Below, in pieces: positions 55,339-64,000 of a DNA stretch of 64,000 nucleotides. The position numbers and the translations under genes were made by a program. The first letter of the stretch is position 1. Every line of letters begins with the position of its first letter. Under the pieces are notes generated by a model, which was not told where the DNA came from, did not search any database, and was given only the letters and a program-made list of their open reading frames with translations. The DNA lies in the NCBI RefSeq assembly GCF_900110495.1, contig NZ_FODX01000004.1:62001-126000 (forward strand), read 5' to 3'. This DNA is from Nitrosovibrio sp. Nv6. Its GTDB lineage: Bacteria > Pseudomonadota > Gammaproteobacteria > Burkholderiales > Nitrosomonadaceae.

Positions 55339-55827
55339 ATGCAAGATCGGCATGATTCAGTCGCTCGACAATCGCCCCTTGACAGCGGGAACAGCGGGCA
55401 TCGTCCCGCGACGGTTCTGGGGTTCGATTTCGGTGGCAGGCGCATCGGCGTGGCGGTCGGGCAGCTGGAACTAGGCTTGGCGCATCCTCTTGCCACAGTG
55501 AGTAATGCGAATGCGGAGGAGTGCTTCGGAAGCATCGCGCAATTAATTGGAGAGTGGCGGCCAGTTTTACTGGTAGTGGGCCTGCCCACTCATGCCGATG
55601 GCACGGAGCACGAATTGACACGGCGTAGCCGGCGTTTTTCCCGGCGCCTGGAAGGCCGTTTCGGCATCAAGACCGTGTTGGTGGATGAACGATACACTTC
55701 GGTTGACGCGAGTGCAGCGCTGCGGGAAGGAGGTCTCAAAGGAAAGAAACAGAAACCTGTATTGGATCAAATAGCGGCGCAGCTGATATTACAAACTTAT
55801 TTTGACAGACGAGATGCAACTACCTGA
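55339..55827 (+). CDS. ruvX: RuvX/YqgF Holliday-junction resolvase-like protein
   Basis: 162 residues. VLGFDFGGRRIGVAVG opens the RNase H-fold core with its first catalytic Asp. VVGLPTHADGTEHE and LVDERYTSVDA hold further conserved acidic residues; LDQIAAQLILQTYF ends it. In E. coli the homologue acts in 16S rRNA processing, and resolvase activity has been reported for others. The extra ~25 N-terminal residues are not conserved, so translation could start later. It overlaps pyrR by 14 bases. Confidence 0.95.
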   Translation: MQDRHDSVARQSPLDSGNSGHRPATVLGFDFGGRRIGVAVGQLELGLAHPLATVSNANAEECFGSIAQLIGEWRPVLLVVGLPTHADGTEHELTRRSRRFSRRLEGRFGIKTVLVDERYTSVDASAALREGGLKGKKQKPVLDQIAAQLILQTYFDRRDATT

Positions 55828-56323
55828 CGCAGAACATTTACTGGCCAACTTGACTGAAAGGGTACGGCACGACCTCGGGCCGAATACCGCACTTGTAGGC
55901 ATCTACACCGGAGGCGTATGGCTGGCGGAACGGCTGCACCAGAATTTGCAGCTTTCGCTCCCATTGGGCACTTTGGATGTTTCGTTCTACCGGGATGATT
56001 TCGGCCAGATTGGCCTCCATCCCCAGATCAGGCCTTCGGATATCCCATTCAAGGTAGAAGGCAGCCATATCGTTTTAGTGGATGACGTACTATACACCGG
56101 GCGTACCATCCGCGCCGCGATCAATGAGTTATTCGACTATGGCCGGCCCGCAAGTGTTCGCCTCGCCGCGCTGATAGACCGGGGCGGCAGGGAGCTTCCG
56201 ATGGCAGCCCAATACGTTGGTACCGTGCTCGACGTGCCATCGGATAAAATGCTGGCGCTGGAAAAGAGTGCCGAGGGAAAATTAAGCCTGAGCCTGTATG
56301 ACAAACGCCGGGACAATGAGTAA
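55814..56323 (+). CDS. pyrR: PyrR bifunctional regulator / uracil phosphoribosyltransferase
   Basis: 169 residues from ATG 55814; a TTG four codons earlier (55802) is an alternative. [20 protein letters not shown] and [20 protein letters not shown], the 13-residue PRPP-binding motif, identify PyrR. It may attenuate the pyr operon by binding mRNA or act as a uracil phosphoribosyltransferase. The start lies inside ruvX and the stop overlaps pyrB by eight bases, so translation is coupled. Confidence 0.93.
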   Translation: MQLPDAEHLLANLTERVRHDLGPNTALVGIYTGGVWLAERLHQNLQLSLPLGTLDVSFYRDDFGQIGLHPQIRPSDIPFKVEGSHIVLVDDVLYTGRTIRAAINELFDYGRPASVRLAALIDRGGRELPMAAQYVGTVLDVPSDKMLALEKSAEGKLSLSLYDKRRDNE

Positions 56324-57266
56324 CAATCCGCAGCTGAACAAGAATGGCCAATTGCAACACCTCCTCACGACCGAGGGACTGCCTGCCCCCATTTTGCTTC
56401 ATATACTCGATACCGCCGAGTCTTTTGTCGGGGTTACCGAGCGCGATGTTAAAAAGGTGCCTTTGCTGCGCGGCAAATCCATATTCAATTTATTCTTCGA
56501 ACCCAGTACCCGCACCCGGACAACGTTTGAAATCGCGGCAAAACGGCTCTCGGCCGATGTCGTCAATCTCAACATTGCAGCGTCATCTCAATCCAAAGGT
56601 GAGACGCTGCTGGATACGGTGGATAATCTCTCTGCCATGCATGCCGACATGTTCGTGGTCCGGCACTCGCAAAGCGGCGCGGCTCACCTGATCGCGCGCC
56701 ATATGCGGCCCGAGATCCATATTATCAATGCGGGAGACGGCCGCCATGCGCATCCGACGCAGGCTTTGCTCGATGTGTTTACCATCCGCCGCTACAAGAG
56801 TGACTTCCGTAATCTGCGAGTGGCTATCGTCGGGGACATTCTGCATTCACGTGTGGCGCGCTCGCAAATTCATGCCCTCACCACTCTCGGCGTACCGGAA
56901 GTGCGAGTGATCGCGCCCAAAACCTTGCTGCCAGCCAAGGTCGAGCGGCTCGGCGTACATGTTTACCATGACATGACGCAAGGGTTGAAAGATGTGGACG
57001 TGCTAATGATGCTGCGTTTGCAAAATGAGCGCATGCTGAGTGCGCGCCTCCCCAGCACAGAAGAATACTTCAAGTATTACGGACTGACTCAGGAGAAACT
57101 GGCGTTAGCGAAGCGCGACGCTATTGTATTGCATCCTGGTCCGATGAATCGGGGCGTCGAAATCGATTCCGCGGTGGCTGACGGCAAGCAATCGGTCATC
57201 CTGCCTCAAGTGACCTTTGGTATCGCGGTCCGGATGGCGGTCATGTCGATTTTGGCGGGCAGCTGA
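56316..57266 (+). CDS. pyrB: Aspartate carbamoyltransferase catalytic subunit
   Basis: 316 residues from ATG 56316, within the pyrR stop region (ATGAGTAA). [20 protein letters not shown] is the carbamoyl-phosphate site, [19 protein letters not shown] holds the HPTQ loop, and [13 protein letters not shown] the aspartate site. It condenses carbamoyl phosphate with aspartate in pyrimidine synthesis. Six bases separate it from the pyrX gene, so it probably assembles with the inactive dihydroorotase-like partner, as in Pseudomonas. No pyrI regulatory subunit is in the window. Confidence 0.97.
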   Translation: MSNNPQLNKNGQLQHLLTTEGLPAPILLHILDTAESFVGVTERDVKKVPLLRGKSIFNLFFEPSTRTRTTFEIAAKRLSADVVNLNIAASSQSKGETLLDTVDNLSAMHADMFVVRHSQSGAAHLIARHMRPEIHIINAGDGRHAHPTQALLDVFTIRRYKSDFRNLRVAIVGDILHSRVARSQIHALTTLGVPEVRVIAPKTLLPAKVERLGVHVYHDMTQGLKDVDVLMMLRLQNERMLSARLPSTEEYFKYYGLTQEKLALAKRDAIVLHPGPMNRGVEIDSAVADGKQSVILPQVTFGIAVRMAVMSILAGS

Positions 57267-57271
57267 GCACC

Positions 57272-58546
57272 ATGAAGATAATCATCGAAAATGGGCGTGT
57301 CATAGACCCTGAAAACCGTATTGACACGATTATGGATGTTTTCATCGCGGAGGGGAAAATTGCCGCGCTCGGCGCTCCTCCTGACGGCTTCCAGGCCGAC
57401 CGCAAAATAAATGCAAAGGATATGGTAGTTTGTCCCGGCCTGGTTGATCTGTCGGCGCGGTTGCGTGAACCCGGCCTTGAATATAAGGCCACGCTCGAAT
57501 CCGAAATGGCGGCGGCAGTGGCCGGGGGAGTGACCAGCTTGGCATGCTCGCCGGATACCGACCCTGTATTGGACGAACCGGGACTGGTGGAAATGCTGAA
57601 GCATCGCGCCAGAAATCTCAATCAGGCTCATGTCTACCCCATCGGTGCGCTTACCCGCGGCTTGAAAGGCGAATGGCTGACGGAAATGGCCGAATTACGC
57701 GACGCCGGGTGCGTCGCTTTTGGACAATCCGACATGCCGCTTCCCAACACCCGAGTAATGATGCAAGCGATGCGGTACGCCTCCACCTTCGGCTTCTCGG
57801 TATGGTTGCGTCCGCAGGATGTAAACCTTGCTGACGGCGGCGTGGCGCATGACGGAGAAGTGGCGACGCGATTGGGCCTGCCTGCGATTCCCGTATGCTC
57901 GGAAACCGTGGCGCTATCGAATATTATTCTGATGGCGAGGGAAACAGGGGCCAAGGTACATCTGTGCCGGATATCCAGCGCGGAAGGTGTTGCCATGGTC
58001 GGGGCAGCCCGACGGCAAGGATTGCCCATTACCTGCGATGTGGCGGTGAATCATACACATCTCTCCGAGATGGACATCGGCTTCTTCGATTCCAATTGTC
58101 ATCTTGTTCCTCCATTACGAGGGCTGGGAGACCGTGATGCGCTACGGAGCGGTCTTCTGCACGGTACAATAGATGCGATATGCTCCGATCATGCACCGGT
58201 AGACGAAGACGCCAAGTTGTTACCCTTCGCTGAGGCCGAGGCTGGCGCCACCGGTCTGGAACTGCTGCTCCCGCTTACATTGAAATGGGCGGCGGAGATG
58301 AAGGTTCCGCTGATTGCGGCGCTAGGCAGGATTACCTCGGAACCCGCTCGTATACTCGGTGTGGATGCTGGACATCTGTCATCCGGCGCGCCTGCTGATC
58401 TTTGCATTTTCGATCCCGATCAATACTGGATAGTGGAAGCAGGAGCCCTCAAAAGCCAGGGCAAGAATACGCCCTTTCTGGGTATGGAACTGCAAGGCAG
58501 GGTAAAATATACTGTGGTAGCCGGCAACATCGTGCATGAGGGCTAG
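57272..58546 (+). CDS. pyrX: Dihydroorotase-like protein lacking the metal site (PyrX/PyrC')
   Basis: 424 residues with the amidohydrolase fold (MKIIIENGRVIDPENRIDTI at the start). The normal metal-binding motif GLVDxHxHxREPG appears as GLVDLSARLREPG, so both histidines of HxH are missing. The later H and D positions are only partly kept. In Pseudomonas the equivalent PyrC' is inactive but is needed to build the ATCase dodecamer, and the same place next to pyrB fits that here. An active dihydroorotase should then lie elsewhere in the genome. Confidence 0.9.
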   Translation: MKIIIENGRVIDPENRIDTIMDVFIAEGKIAALGAPPDGFQADRKINAKDMVVCPGLVDLSARLREPGLEYKATLESEMAAAVAGGVTSLACSPDTDPVLDEPGLVEMLKHRARNLNQAHVYPIGALTRGLKGEWLTEMAELRDAGCVAFGQSDMPLPNTRVMMQAMRYASTFGFSVWLRPQDVNLADGGVAHDGEVATRLGLPAIPVCSETVALSNIILMARETGAKVHLCRISSAEGVAMVGAARRQGLPITCDVAVNHTHLSEMDIGFFDSNCHLVPPLRGLGDRDALRSGLLHGTIDAICSDHAPVDEDAKLLPFAEAEAGATGLELLLPLTLKWAAEMKVPLIAALGRITSEPARILGVDAGHLSSGAPADLCIFDPDQYWIVEAGALKSQGKNTPFLGMELQGRVKYTVVAGNIVHEG

Positions 58547-58635
58547 GCCACAGTTCACGGCACGGCATGGCCATGGCATCACGCATCTGAACCGCGCACT
58601 GAACCGCGCATCTGAACGATTACTGGATCAATATC

Positions 58636-60801
58636 ATGAATCCTCTGCTTGATTTCTCCGGACTGCCTCGCTTCGCGGATATTCGAACCGAACATATCAC
58701 CCCGGCGGTAAAACAGTTGCTGGCAGAAAACCACGCGATGCTTGATTCGATACGTAACGATACATCTACGCCGGCCTGGGATAATTTCGTACAGCCGATG
58801 ACAGATGCAAACGAGCGTCTGTCCCGTGCATGGGGACAGGTATCGCACTTGAATGCGGTGAAAAACACACCTGAATTACGCGAGGCTTATAACGCGAACC
58901 TACCACTTATCACGCAGTATTATGCCGAGTTGGCTCAGGACCAGGTGCTGTTCGGGAAATTCAAACAACTCCGCAGCAGTAACGAATTCGAGAATCTGAG
59001 TCCCGCTCGAAAAAAGATAATCGAGGATGACTTGCGTGATTTCCGGCTGGGCGGAGCGGAACTCTCGCCGGAAAAAAAGGAGCGGTTCCTCCACATTCAG
59101 GAAGAACTGTCGGCGCTCGGCTCCAGATTCAATGATAATCTCCTGGATGCCACCAATAATTTTGCGTTGCAAGTGGAGAATGCCGATGAAGTTTCCGGCA
59201 TTCCCGACGATGTGCTGCAAACGGCAAGAGAGGCTGCGGAGAAGGATAATGTTCCCGGCTGGAAATTTACCCTGCATGCCCCTTCCTATCTTCCCGTCAT
59301 GCAATACGCGGACAACCGTAAACTACGCGAAAAAATGTACCGCGCCTATTCCACCCGCGCCAGTGAAATTGAGGCTGGCGAGATTGAAGCTCCTGCTCCG
59401 CCGGCTGGCGGTACAGCCGACCTGGATAATACCCCGCTCATCGCCAGAATGCTTCAACTGCGCAAGGAGGAAGCGCAACTGCTTGGATTTGAGTGCTATG
59501 CCGAGGTCTCGCTTGCGGCAAAAATGGCCTCGACTCCGAAGCAGGTACTGGATTTTCTTGGTGAACTGGCTGCTAAAGCCCGACCTTATGCTGAGCGGGA
59601 TCTGAAAGAGTTGCGCCAATTCGCCGGCGATAAGTTGCAATTGGAAGCGCTCGAGGCATGGGACATTGCCTATGCGAGCGAAAAACTGCGCCTTGAGCGT
59701 TATGCCTTCTCCGAACAGGAAGTGAAGCAATATTTTCCTGAAACGAGTGTGCTGCCGGGGATGTTCAAGCTGGTGGAGAGTCTTTATGGCATCGTTATTA
59801 CTCTAGTGGATGCAGCCGATGCTCAGCTATGGCATCCGGACGTAAAGCTTTTCAATATAACCGATACCGCAGGAAACCTGGTCGGCCGATTTTATCTGGA
59901 CCTCTATGCGCGGCCTGGCAAGCGGGGCGGGGGCTGGATGGACGACGCCGTCAGCCGACGCCGTATTGGCGCCGAATGTACCGGCGAGTATCGCATCCAG
60001 ACGCCGGTAGCGTACCTCAACTGTAATTTCTCCGCACCCGTTCGTATTAATGGTGAATCTCGTCCGGCGCTGTTTACCCACGATGACGTGATAACCCTGT
60101 TCCACGAGTTTGGACATGGCCTTCACCATCTGCTCACTCAGGTGGAAGACCTGGGGGTATCGGGCATTCACGGTGTGGAATGGGACGCGGTAGAACTGCC
60201 CAGCCAGTTCATGGAGAACTTTTGCTGGGAATGGGACGTACTGCATAACATGACCCGGCGGGTAGGGCCTGTATCGCGCGCTTCTGACGATTCAGCCAGT
60301 GGAGCACGGATGCCTGATGGCGAACCTATCCCCCGCGAGTTGTTCGACAAAATGCTGGCGGCTAAAAATTTTCAGAGCGGCCTGCAAATGCTCCGCCAGA
60401 TCGAATTCGCACTATTCGATATGCATCTGCATTCCGATTTCGATCCGAATGGCGGGAAAACGGCACAGCAACTGCTGGATGAGATTCGAGAGCAGGTTGC
60501 AGTCATTATTCCACCGAAGTTCAATCGTTTTCCCAACAGCTTTTCGCATATTTTCGGGGGAGGCTACGCGGCGGGATATTACAGCTACAAATGGGCGGAG
60601 GTATTGTCTGCCGATGCTTACAGCCTCTTTGAGGAAGCCCCCGCTGGAGGGGTAATTAACCGGGATACGGGCATTCGATTCCGGAATGAAATTCTCGCGG
60701 TGGGCGGAAGCCGTCCAGCGCTGGAATCCTTTATTGCATTCCGGGGGCGCGAGCCGAAAATAGATGCGCTGCTACGCCACAACGGTATGGCGATTGCATG
60801 A
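58636..60801 (+). CDS. prlC: Oligopeptidase A (M3 metallopeptidase)
   Basis: 721 residues, the M3 length. LFHEFGHGLHHLLTQVED has the HExGH zinc site with the later Glu in the VEWDAVELPSQFMEN region. NPLLDFSGLPRFADIRTEHI at the N-terminus is typical of OpdA/PrlC. It degrades short peptides, including cleaved signal peptides, in the cytoplasm. It follows the pyr genes on the same strand after a 90-base gap; no link is evident. Confidence 0.96.
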   Translation: MNPLLDFSGLPRFADIRTEHITPAVKQLLAENHAMLDSIRNDTSTPAWDNFVQPMTDANERLSRAWGQVSHLNAVKNTPELREAYNANLPLITQYYAELAQDQVLFGKFKQLRSSNEFENLSPARKKIIEDDLRDFRLGGAELSPEKKERFLHIQEELSALGSRFNDNLLDATNNFALQVENADEVSGIPDDVLQTAREAAEKDNVPGWKFTLHAPSYLPVMQYADNRKLREKMYRAYSTRASEIEAGEIEAPAPPAGGTADLDNTPLIARMLQLRKEEAQLLGFECYAEVSLAAKMASTPKQVLDFLGELAAKARPYAERDLKELRQFAGDKLQLEALEAWDIAYASEKLRLERYAFSEQEVKQYFPETSVLPGMFKLVESLYGIVITLVDAADAQLWHPDVKLFNITDTAGNLVGRFYLDLYARPGKRGGGWMDDAVSRRRIGAECTGEYRIQTPVAYLNCNFSAPVRINGESRPALFTHDDVITLFHEFGHGLHHLLTQVEDLGVSGIHGVEWDAVELPSQFMENFCWEWDVLHNMTRRVGPVSRASDDSASGARMPDGEPIPRELFDKMLAAKNFQSGLQMLRQIEFALFDMHLHSDFDPNGGKTAQQLLDEIREQVAVIIPPKFNRFPNSFSHIFGGGYAAGYYSYKWAEVLSADAYSLFEEAPAGGVINRDTGIRFRNEILAVGGSRPALESFIAFRGREPKIDALLRHNGMAIA

Positions 60802-61224
60802 AAATTCGATTCCTGGATTATGATGGCAGACAGATACGGTGAATCGGGCGGCTTTTCCCGCTTTGTATCACTGCAGCGGAACGCTGGGTGCAGAAGTGCG
60901 GGATACCACTTGCATCGCCATATACCTCTACAATGGAATGGTCCGAAAACCCTTTTATCCTGTAAGCGAACGTCATTCCGGCCAGCCTTCAGGGATTCAT
61001 TTTGATTGCTGGCTACTCTTGCAACAACTTCTTTCCGAAGTTAGTATACGCGAGGGCACACATCGCTTATCCTCGTCAAATCCACGGTCCGGCATCGTAA
61101 TTTTTCGAGTCGAACCGGGGTGATCAAGAATTCCTGGTAATCGTTCACAGCTCAAGCTGGCGGCATGTCATCAAGGCCGATTACGGTGAATGTTTAGCAT
61201 CGCTCGACAATAGGAGAAAATAAA
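60802..61224. other. Intergenic region with a REP-like relic
   Basis: No gene. A plus-strand frame near 60820-61005 is not convincing. CGTCATTCCGGCCAGCC at 60971-60987 and GGGATTC near 60992 resemble the REP element seen in the tgt-queA gap. Confidence 0.4.
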
Positions 61225-61776
61225 ATGAAACGGATTACAAGCGGGATTATTACTGCAGCGCTGGTTACGGCGTTGGTGGGATGCGCGCAGCGGCCCCCAA
61301 CCCCCCAGGTCGAGAAAGTTGCGGATGGAGAATTGTCAGTGCCGGCCAATTACAAGAGCTGGCCGAAATTTTTGTCCGATATACAGCGGACAGACAGCAA
61401 ACAAGTCCGGGAAATATATATCAACCCCATCGGACATAGCGCCAAAATGGGTGAAGATTTTCCCAACGGGACTATTACCGTGATGGAAATTTACAAGGCG
61501 CGTGAAGCAGCCGATGGCGCGCTGCTGAAAGGCCCCGATGGGAAACTTGTCAAGGGTGAATTGTTAAAGATAGGGGTAATGGGCAAGGGTCCAGGCTGGG
61601 GGGAAAGTGCACCGCCGGAACTCAGGAATGGCGACTGGGTATATGCGATGTATATGGGTGATGGAAAAACCAAGGCGCCGGACGATTACGCAACCTGCCG
61701 AGCGTGTCATCTGCCGCTGACGGACAAGGACTATATTTTCCGGTACGATGAGTATTTTCAGAAACGCGCAAAATAG
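61225..61776 (+). CDS. Cytochrome P460-family lipoprotein c-type haem protein
   Basis: 183 residues with AGGAG upstream. MKRITSGIITAALVTALVGC is a lipoprotein signal (lipobox LVGC, Cys20). The P460 fold follows, with YINPIGHSAKMGEDF and NGTITVMEIYK. Haem is bound by CRACH at residues 158-162. In N. europaea P460, as I recall its sequence, the haem-cross-linking Lys is in GTVTVKEL; here the aligned residue is Met87. The protein is therefore more likely a cytochrome c'-beta-like NO-binding form or an atypical P460. It acts in the periplasm. In ammonia oxidisers the family links to hydroxylamine or NO metabolism. It is monocistronic. Confidence 0.9.
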   Translation: MKRITSGIITAALVTALVGCAQRPPTPQVEKVADGELSVPANYKSWPKFLSDIQRTDSKQVREIYINPIGHSAKMGEDFPNGTITVMEIYKAREAADGALLKGPDGKLVKGELLKIGVMGKGPGWGESAPPELRNGDWVYAMYMGDGKTKAPDDYATCRACHLPLTDKDYIFRYDEYFQKRAK

Positions 61777-61943
61777 CGCAACGGATGCCTGAACCTGGTT
61801 CTCTACAATTTGTTGTTACAGTTCTGGCAGCGTCTTCTGGAGTGCCAATAGGCCTAGTGCGGTCATGCACGTTCGGCTCGGTGCCCGGTCCCCTGGCTGG
61901 GGGTGGCACGTCAAAGCGATTGGTTTGCCAGCAAGAAGGTAAA

Positions 61944-62369
61944 TCAATCGCTCCTGTTGTTTATATAATGCCTGGCCTCATAGTAGGAATGAATCTGGTC
62001 GATCCAGGACTGGTCGGCCATATCCGGCCAATTGTCCTTGTCGAACCCCGGTGCCGATTCCAGACGTTCCTTCTCTGCATCGAGTATGAAACGTTTATCC
62101 AGAGTTTCCAGCTTCAGCGTCAACGCGTTCCACGGCACAGCGAAAAGTTTGTCGGCGATGCCGAGAAATCCTCCGAAGGACAACACTGCATAGGCAACGC
62201 TACCGTTGTCGACGTCCAGCATGATCTCCTTGATATTGCCGAGCTTTTCGCCTTTGGGATTGTAGATATTCATTCCTATGGGCCAGTTGGCGCCCATCAA
62301 TCTGGGGCCAGGTCCATTACCCTCCGTGATTTTGTCCAAGCCATCGATATTGCGCTCTAGCTTACTCAT
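61944..62369 (-). CDS. PRC-barrel domain protein
   Basis: 141 residues from ATG 62369, with GGGAGGTG. MSKLERNIDGLDKITEGNGP leads to the PRC-barrel: WPIGMNIYNPKGEKLGNIKE and YAVLSFGGFLGIADKLFAVP, ending FDKDNWPDMADQSWI. PRC-barrels occur in photosynthetic H subunits and RNA-metabolism proteins; stand-alone copies of this kind are stress-related in many bacteria. An upstream in-frame extension of 24 residues lacks a ribosome site. It lies between the P460 gene and secA, on the minus strand. Confidence 0.9.
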   Translation of the reverse strand: MSKLERNIDGLDKITEGNGPGPRLMGANWPIGMNIYNPKGEKLGNIKEIMLDVDNGSVAYAVLSFGGFLGIADKLFAVPWNALTLKLETLDKRFILDAEKERLESAPGFDKDNWPDMADQSWIDQIHSYYEARHYINNRSD

Positions 62370-62659
62370 CTTCACCTCCCTGGAGTTGTTGCAGGAAAAT
62401 CTCTTGGAGTGCCTGAGCCCTGCGAAAGTTGCCAATGACATTCAACAAGGGATGGCCCAAACAGGAAAAGATGTTCGATTCGCTCGTTAACACAGCGATT
62501 CAGTTGCTTGCCGAAATAACCCTGTAGTCGGCGGCTGCAAAAGTCAATAGCCGTGGAAGTCTCCCTTTCTTCGCTCTTTGTGCAAAAACAAATCATGAGG
62601 CCGGGGCATCTCGTCAATTGCCGGAAAATATCTCAATCCGATGTGGATATGAAACCTGT
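62370..62659. other. Intergenic stretch between secA and the PRC-barrel gene
   Basis: No gene or terminator that I can support. It lies downstream of secA and upstream of the PRC-barrel gene on the minus strand. Confidence 0.35.
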
Positions 62660-64000
62660 CTAGCTGAGCTTGCCATGACATTGCTTATACTTTTTCCCTG
62701 AACCGCAGGGGCATGGATCGTTGCGTCCGATCTTCTCGCCCTGACGCACAAACGGTTGATGCTTCGATTGACGATCCCGGGTTTCTTCGGCCATTTCGCT
62801 GTCTTCCGGGTGTTCCTCTTCGCCCAGTACCTCTTCGAAAGCCGCATGATGATACTGCACATTGACAGGCGGGCGCTGTGTTTCCGCCACCTCTTCCACC
62901 TGTTGCTGACTCCTTATCTGCACGGTCAGGACTGTTCTGGTGACCTCCGCCTTGATCTCCTCGAGCATGGAGGTGAACAATTCAAAAGCCTCTCGCTTGT
63001 ACTCCTGTTTTGGATTCTTCTGTGCGTACCCGCGCAAATGGATACCCTGCCGCAGATGATCCAGCGCCGCCAGGTGCTCGCGCCAGTGGGTATCGAGGCT
63101 TTGCAGCATGACCGCGCGCTCGTACTGATGCATGACATTCACGCCGACCTGATCGACCTTTTCCGAGTAATGTTCACGCGCAACCGCGGTAATCCGCTGA
63201 TGCAGGCTTTCCTCGTGTAAATCGGGCTCCTTCTCCAGCCACTCCTGTAGTGGCAATGACAGCTGATATTCGGCAGCCAAGGCCTTCTCAAGTCCCGGTA
63301 TATCCCATTGCTCCTCGACACTCTGCGCCGGAATGTAGAGGCCAACAAGACTGCCGAGAACGTCGTCGCGCATTGCGGTGATCGTCTCTGAAATATCCTG
63401 GGACTCAAGAAGCTCAGTACGTTGCTGATAAATCACCTTGCGCTGATCGTTGGCGACATCATCGTATTCCAGCAATTGCTTACGTATGTCAAAGTTGCGG
63501 GCTTCGACCTTGCGCTGAGCGTTTTCAATGGCGCGGGTAACCCACGGGTGCTCAATAGCCTCCCCCTCCGGCATGTTGAGCTTCTGCATGATGCCCGCTA
63601 CGCGATCGGATGCGAAGATGCGCAAAAGCGGATCTTCCAGTGAGAGATAGAAACGGCTGGAACCAGGATCGCCCTGGCGGCCGGATCGTCCGCGCAGCTG
63701 ATTGTCCACCCGGCGGGATTCATGCCGCTCCGTGCCGATAATATGTAACCCCCCGTGTTTCAGCACCTCGTCGTGCAGCAGCTTCCACTGCTCCTGCAAT
63801 TCCGCAATACGCTCAGTTTGGGCCGACTCGCTCAGGCTTTCGTCAGAACGAATGCGCTCAAGCTCAGGTTCCGGATTTCCGCCCAGCACGATGTCGGTAC
63901 CCCGCCCTGCCATATTGGTTGCAATGGTAATCATCTTTGGACGTCCAGCCTGGGCGACGATCTCCGCTTCACTTGCGTGCTGCTTGGCATTCAGCACCTG
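62660..64000 (-). CDS. secA: Protein translocase ATPase SecA, C-terminal half (cut by window edge)
   Basis: 447 codons are in the window; the N-terminal half lies beyond 64000. [17 protein letters not shown] and [20 protein letters not shown] belong to the second nucleotide-binding fold, and [20 protein letters not shown] contains motif VI. The helical scaffold and wing domains follow. The C-terminus has [14 protein letters not shown], the zinc-binding SEC-C motif that contacts SecB. It drives Sec export with ATP. It is 58 kb from the secDF cluster here. Confidence 0.97.
   Translation of the reverse strand, partial: QVLNAKQHASEAEIVAQAGRPKMITIATNMAGRGTDIVLGGNPEPELERIRSDESLSESAQTERIAELQEQWKLLHDEVLKHGGLHIIGTERHESRRVDNQLRGRSGRQGDPGSSRFYLSLEDPLLRIFASDRVAGIMQKLNMPEGEAIEHPWVTRAIENAQRKVEARNFDIRKQLLEYDDVANDQRKVIYQQRTELLESQDISETITAMRDDVLGSLVGLYIPAQSVEEQWDIPGLEKALAAEYQLSLPLQEWLEKEPDLHEESLHQRITAVAREHYSEKVDQVGVNVMHQYERAVMLQSLDTHWREHLAALDHLRQGIHLRGYAQKNPKQEYKREAFELFTSMLEEIKAEVTRTVLTVQIRSQQQVEEVAETQRPPVNVQYHHAAFEEVLGEEEHPEDSEMAEETRDRQSKHQPFVRQGEKIGRNDPCPCGSGKKYKQCHGKLS

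Overview
The window looks like a chromosomal segment of a betaproteobacterial ammonia oxidiser of the Nitrosomonadaceae, most probably Nitrosospira. This is inferred from the mix of Sec, ubiquinone-pathway and pyrimidine genes, a cytochrome P460-family protein, and the protein style and gene order. It is not a database result. About 60 protein genes, two tRNA genes and about a dozen gene or transposon relics can be supported.

Layout: 0-6 kb (minus strand) is the queA-tgt-yajC-secD-secF cluster, ending in a partial dedA-like gene. A tRNA-Leu(CAA) follows at 6.1 kb. From 6.2 to 13.1 kb is a loose accessory stretch: a frameshifted Mrr-type restriction endonuclease, small orphan genes, a secreted cysteine-rich protein, a geranylgeranyl-reductase-like flavoprotein, a ChaB protein, and a 1.2 kb insert beside tRNA-Met(CAU). 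That insert is bounded by a second, degenerate copy of the tRNA 3' end and carries one TIR-like or deoxyribosyltransferase-like gene. From 13.3 to 28.5 kb is housekeeping: a UbiH-family hydroxylase, DsbC, MltA, glutamate dehydrogenase, an aldehyde dehydrogenase, Slt, an NDUFA9-like protein, CCA transferase, MsrA, an SDR, DsbA, a SPOR protein and ArgS.

From 28.5 to 36.7 kb is a gene graveyard: a decayed parDE-type toxin-antitoxin pair, a broken receiver domain beside an intact response regulator, a tyrosine-recombinase fragment, and a duplicated LysR start cut by an IS256-family relic. An intact sulfotransferase survives among them. There is also an IS3-type orfA fragment fused to a ten-copy CTAGGA repeat, an intact LysR gene, and an IS110 fragment fused to an outer-membrane protein relic. 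From 37 to 41.8 kb are a DUF2278 protein, a TIGR03790 protein, a rhomboid protease and a VOC protein.

From 42 to 64 kb is mostly core. It holds nrdAB behind a matched pair of NrdR-box-like palindromes, a histone H1-like Lys/Ala-rich protein, fumC, a patatin, TerC, a universal stress protein and a pilin. Next is the yqgE-ruvX-pyrR-pyrB-pyrX cluster, whose dihydroorotase-like protein has lost its metal-binding histidines. Then come oligopeptidase A, a P460-family lipoprotein with Met at the expected cross-link position, a PRC-barrel protein, and the C-terminal half of SecA.

I see no CRISPR array, rRNA or intact insertion sequence. The best candidates for something new are the tRNA-Met insert, the P460-family variant, and the hairpin-led small ORF near 28.8 kb.
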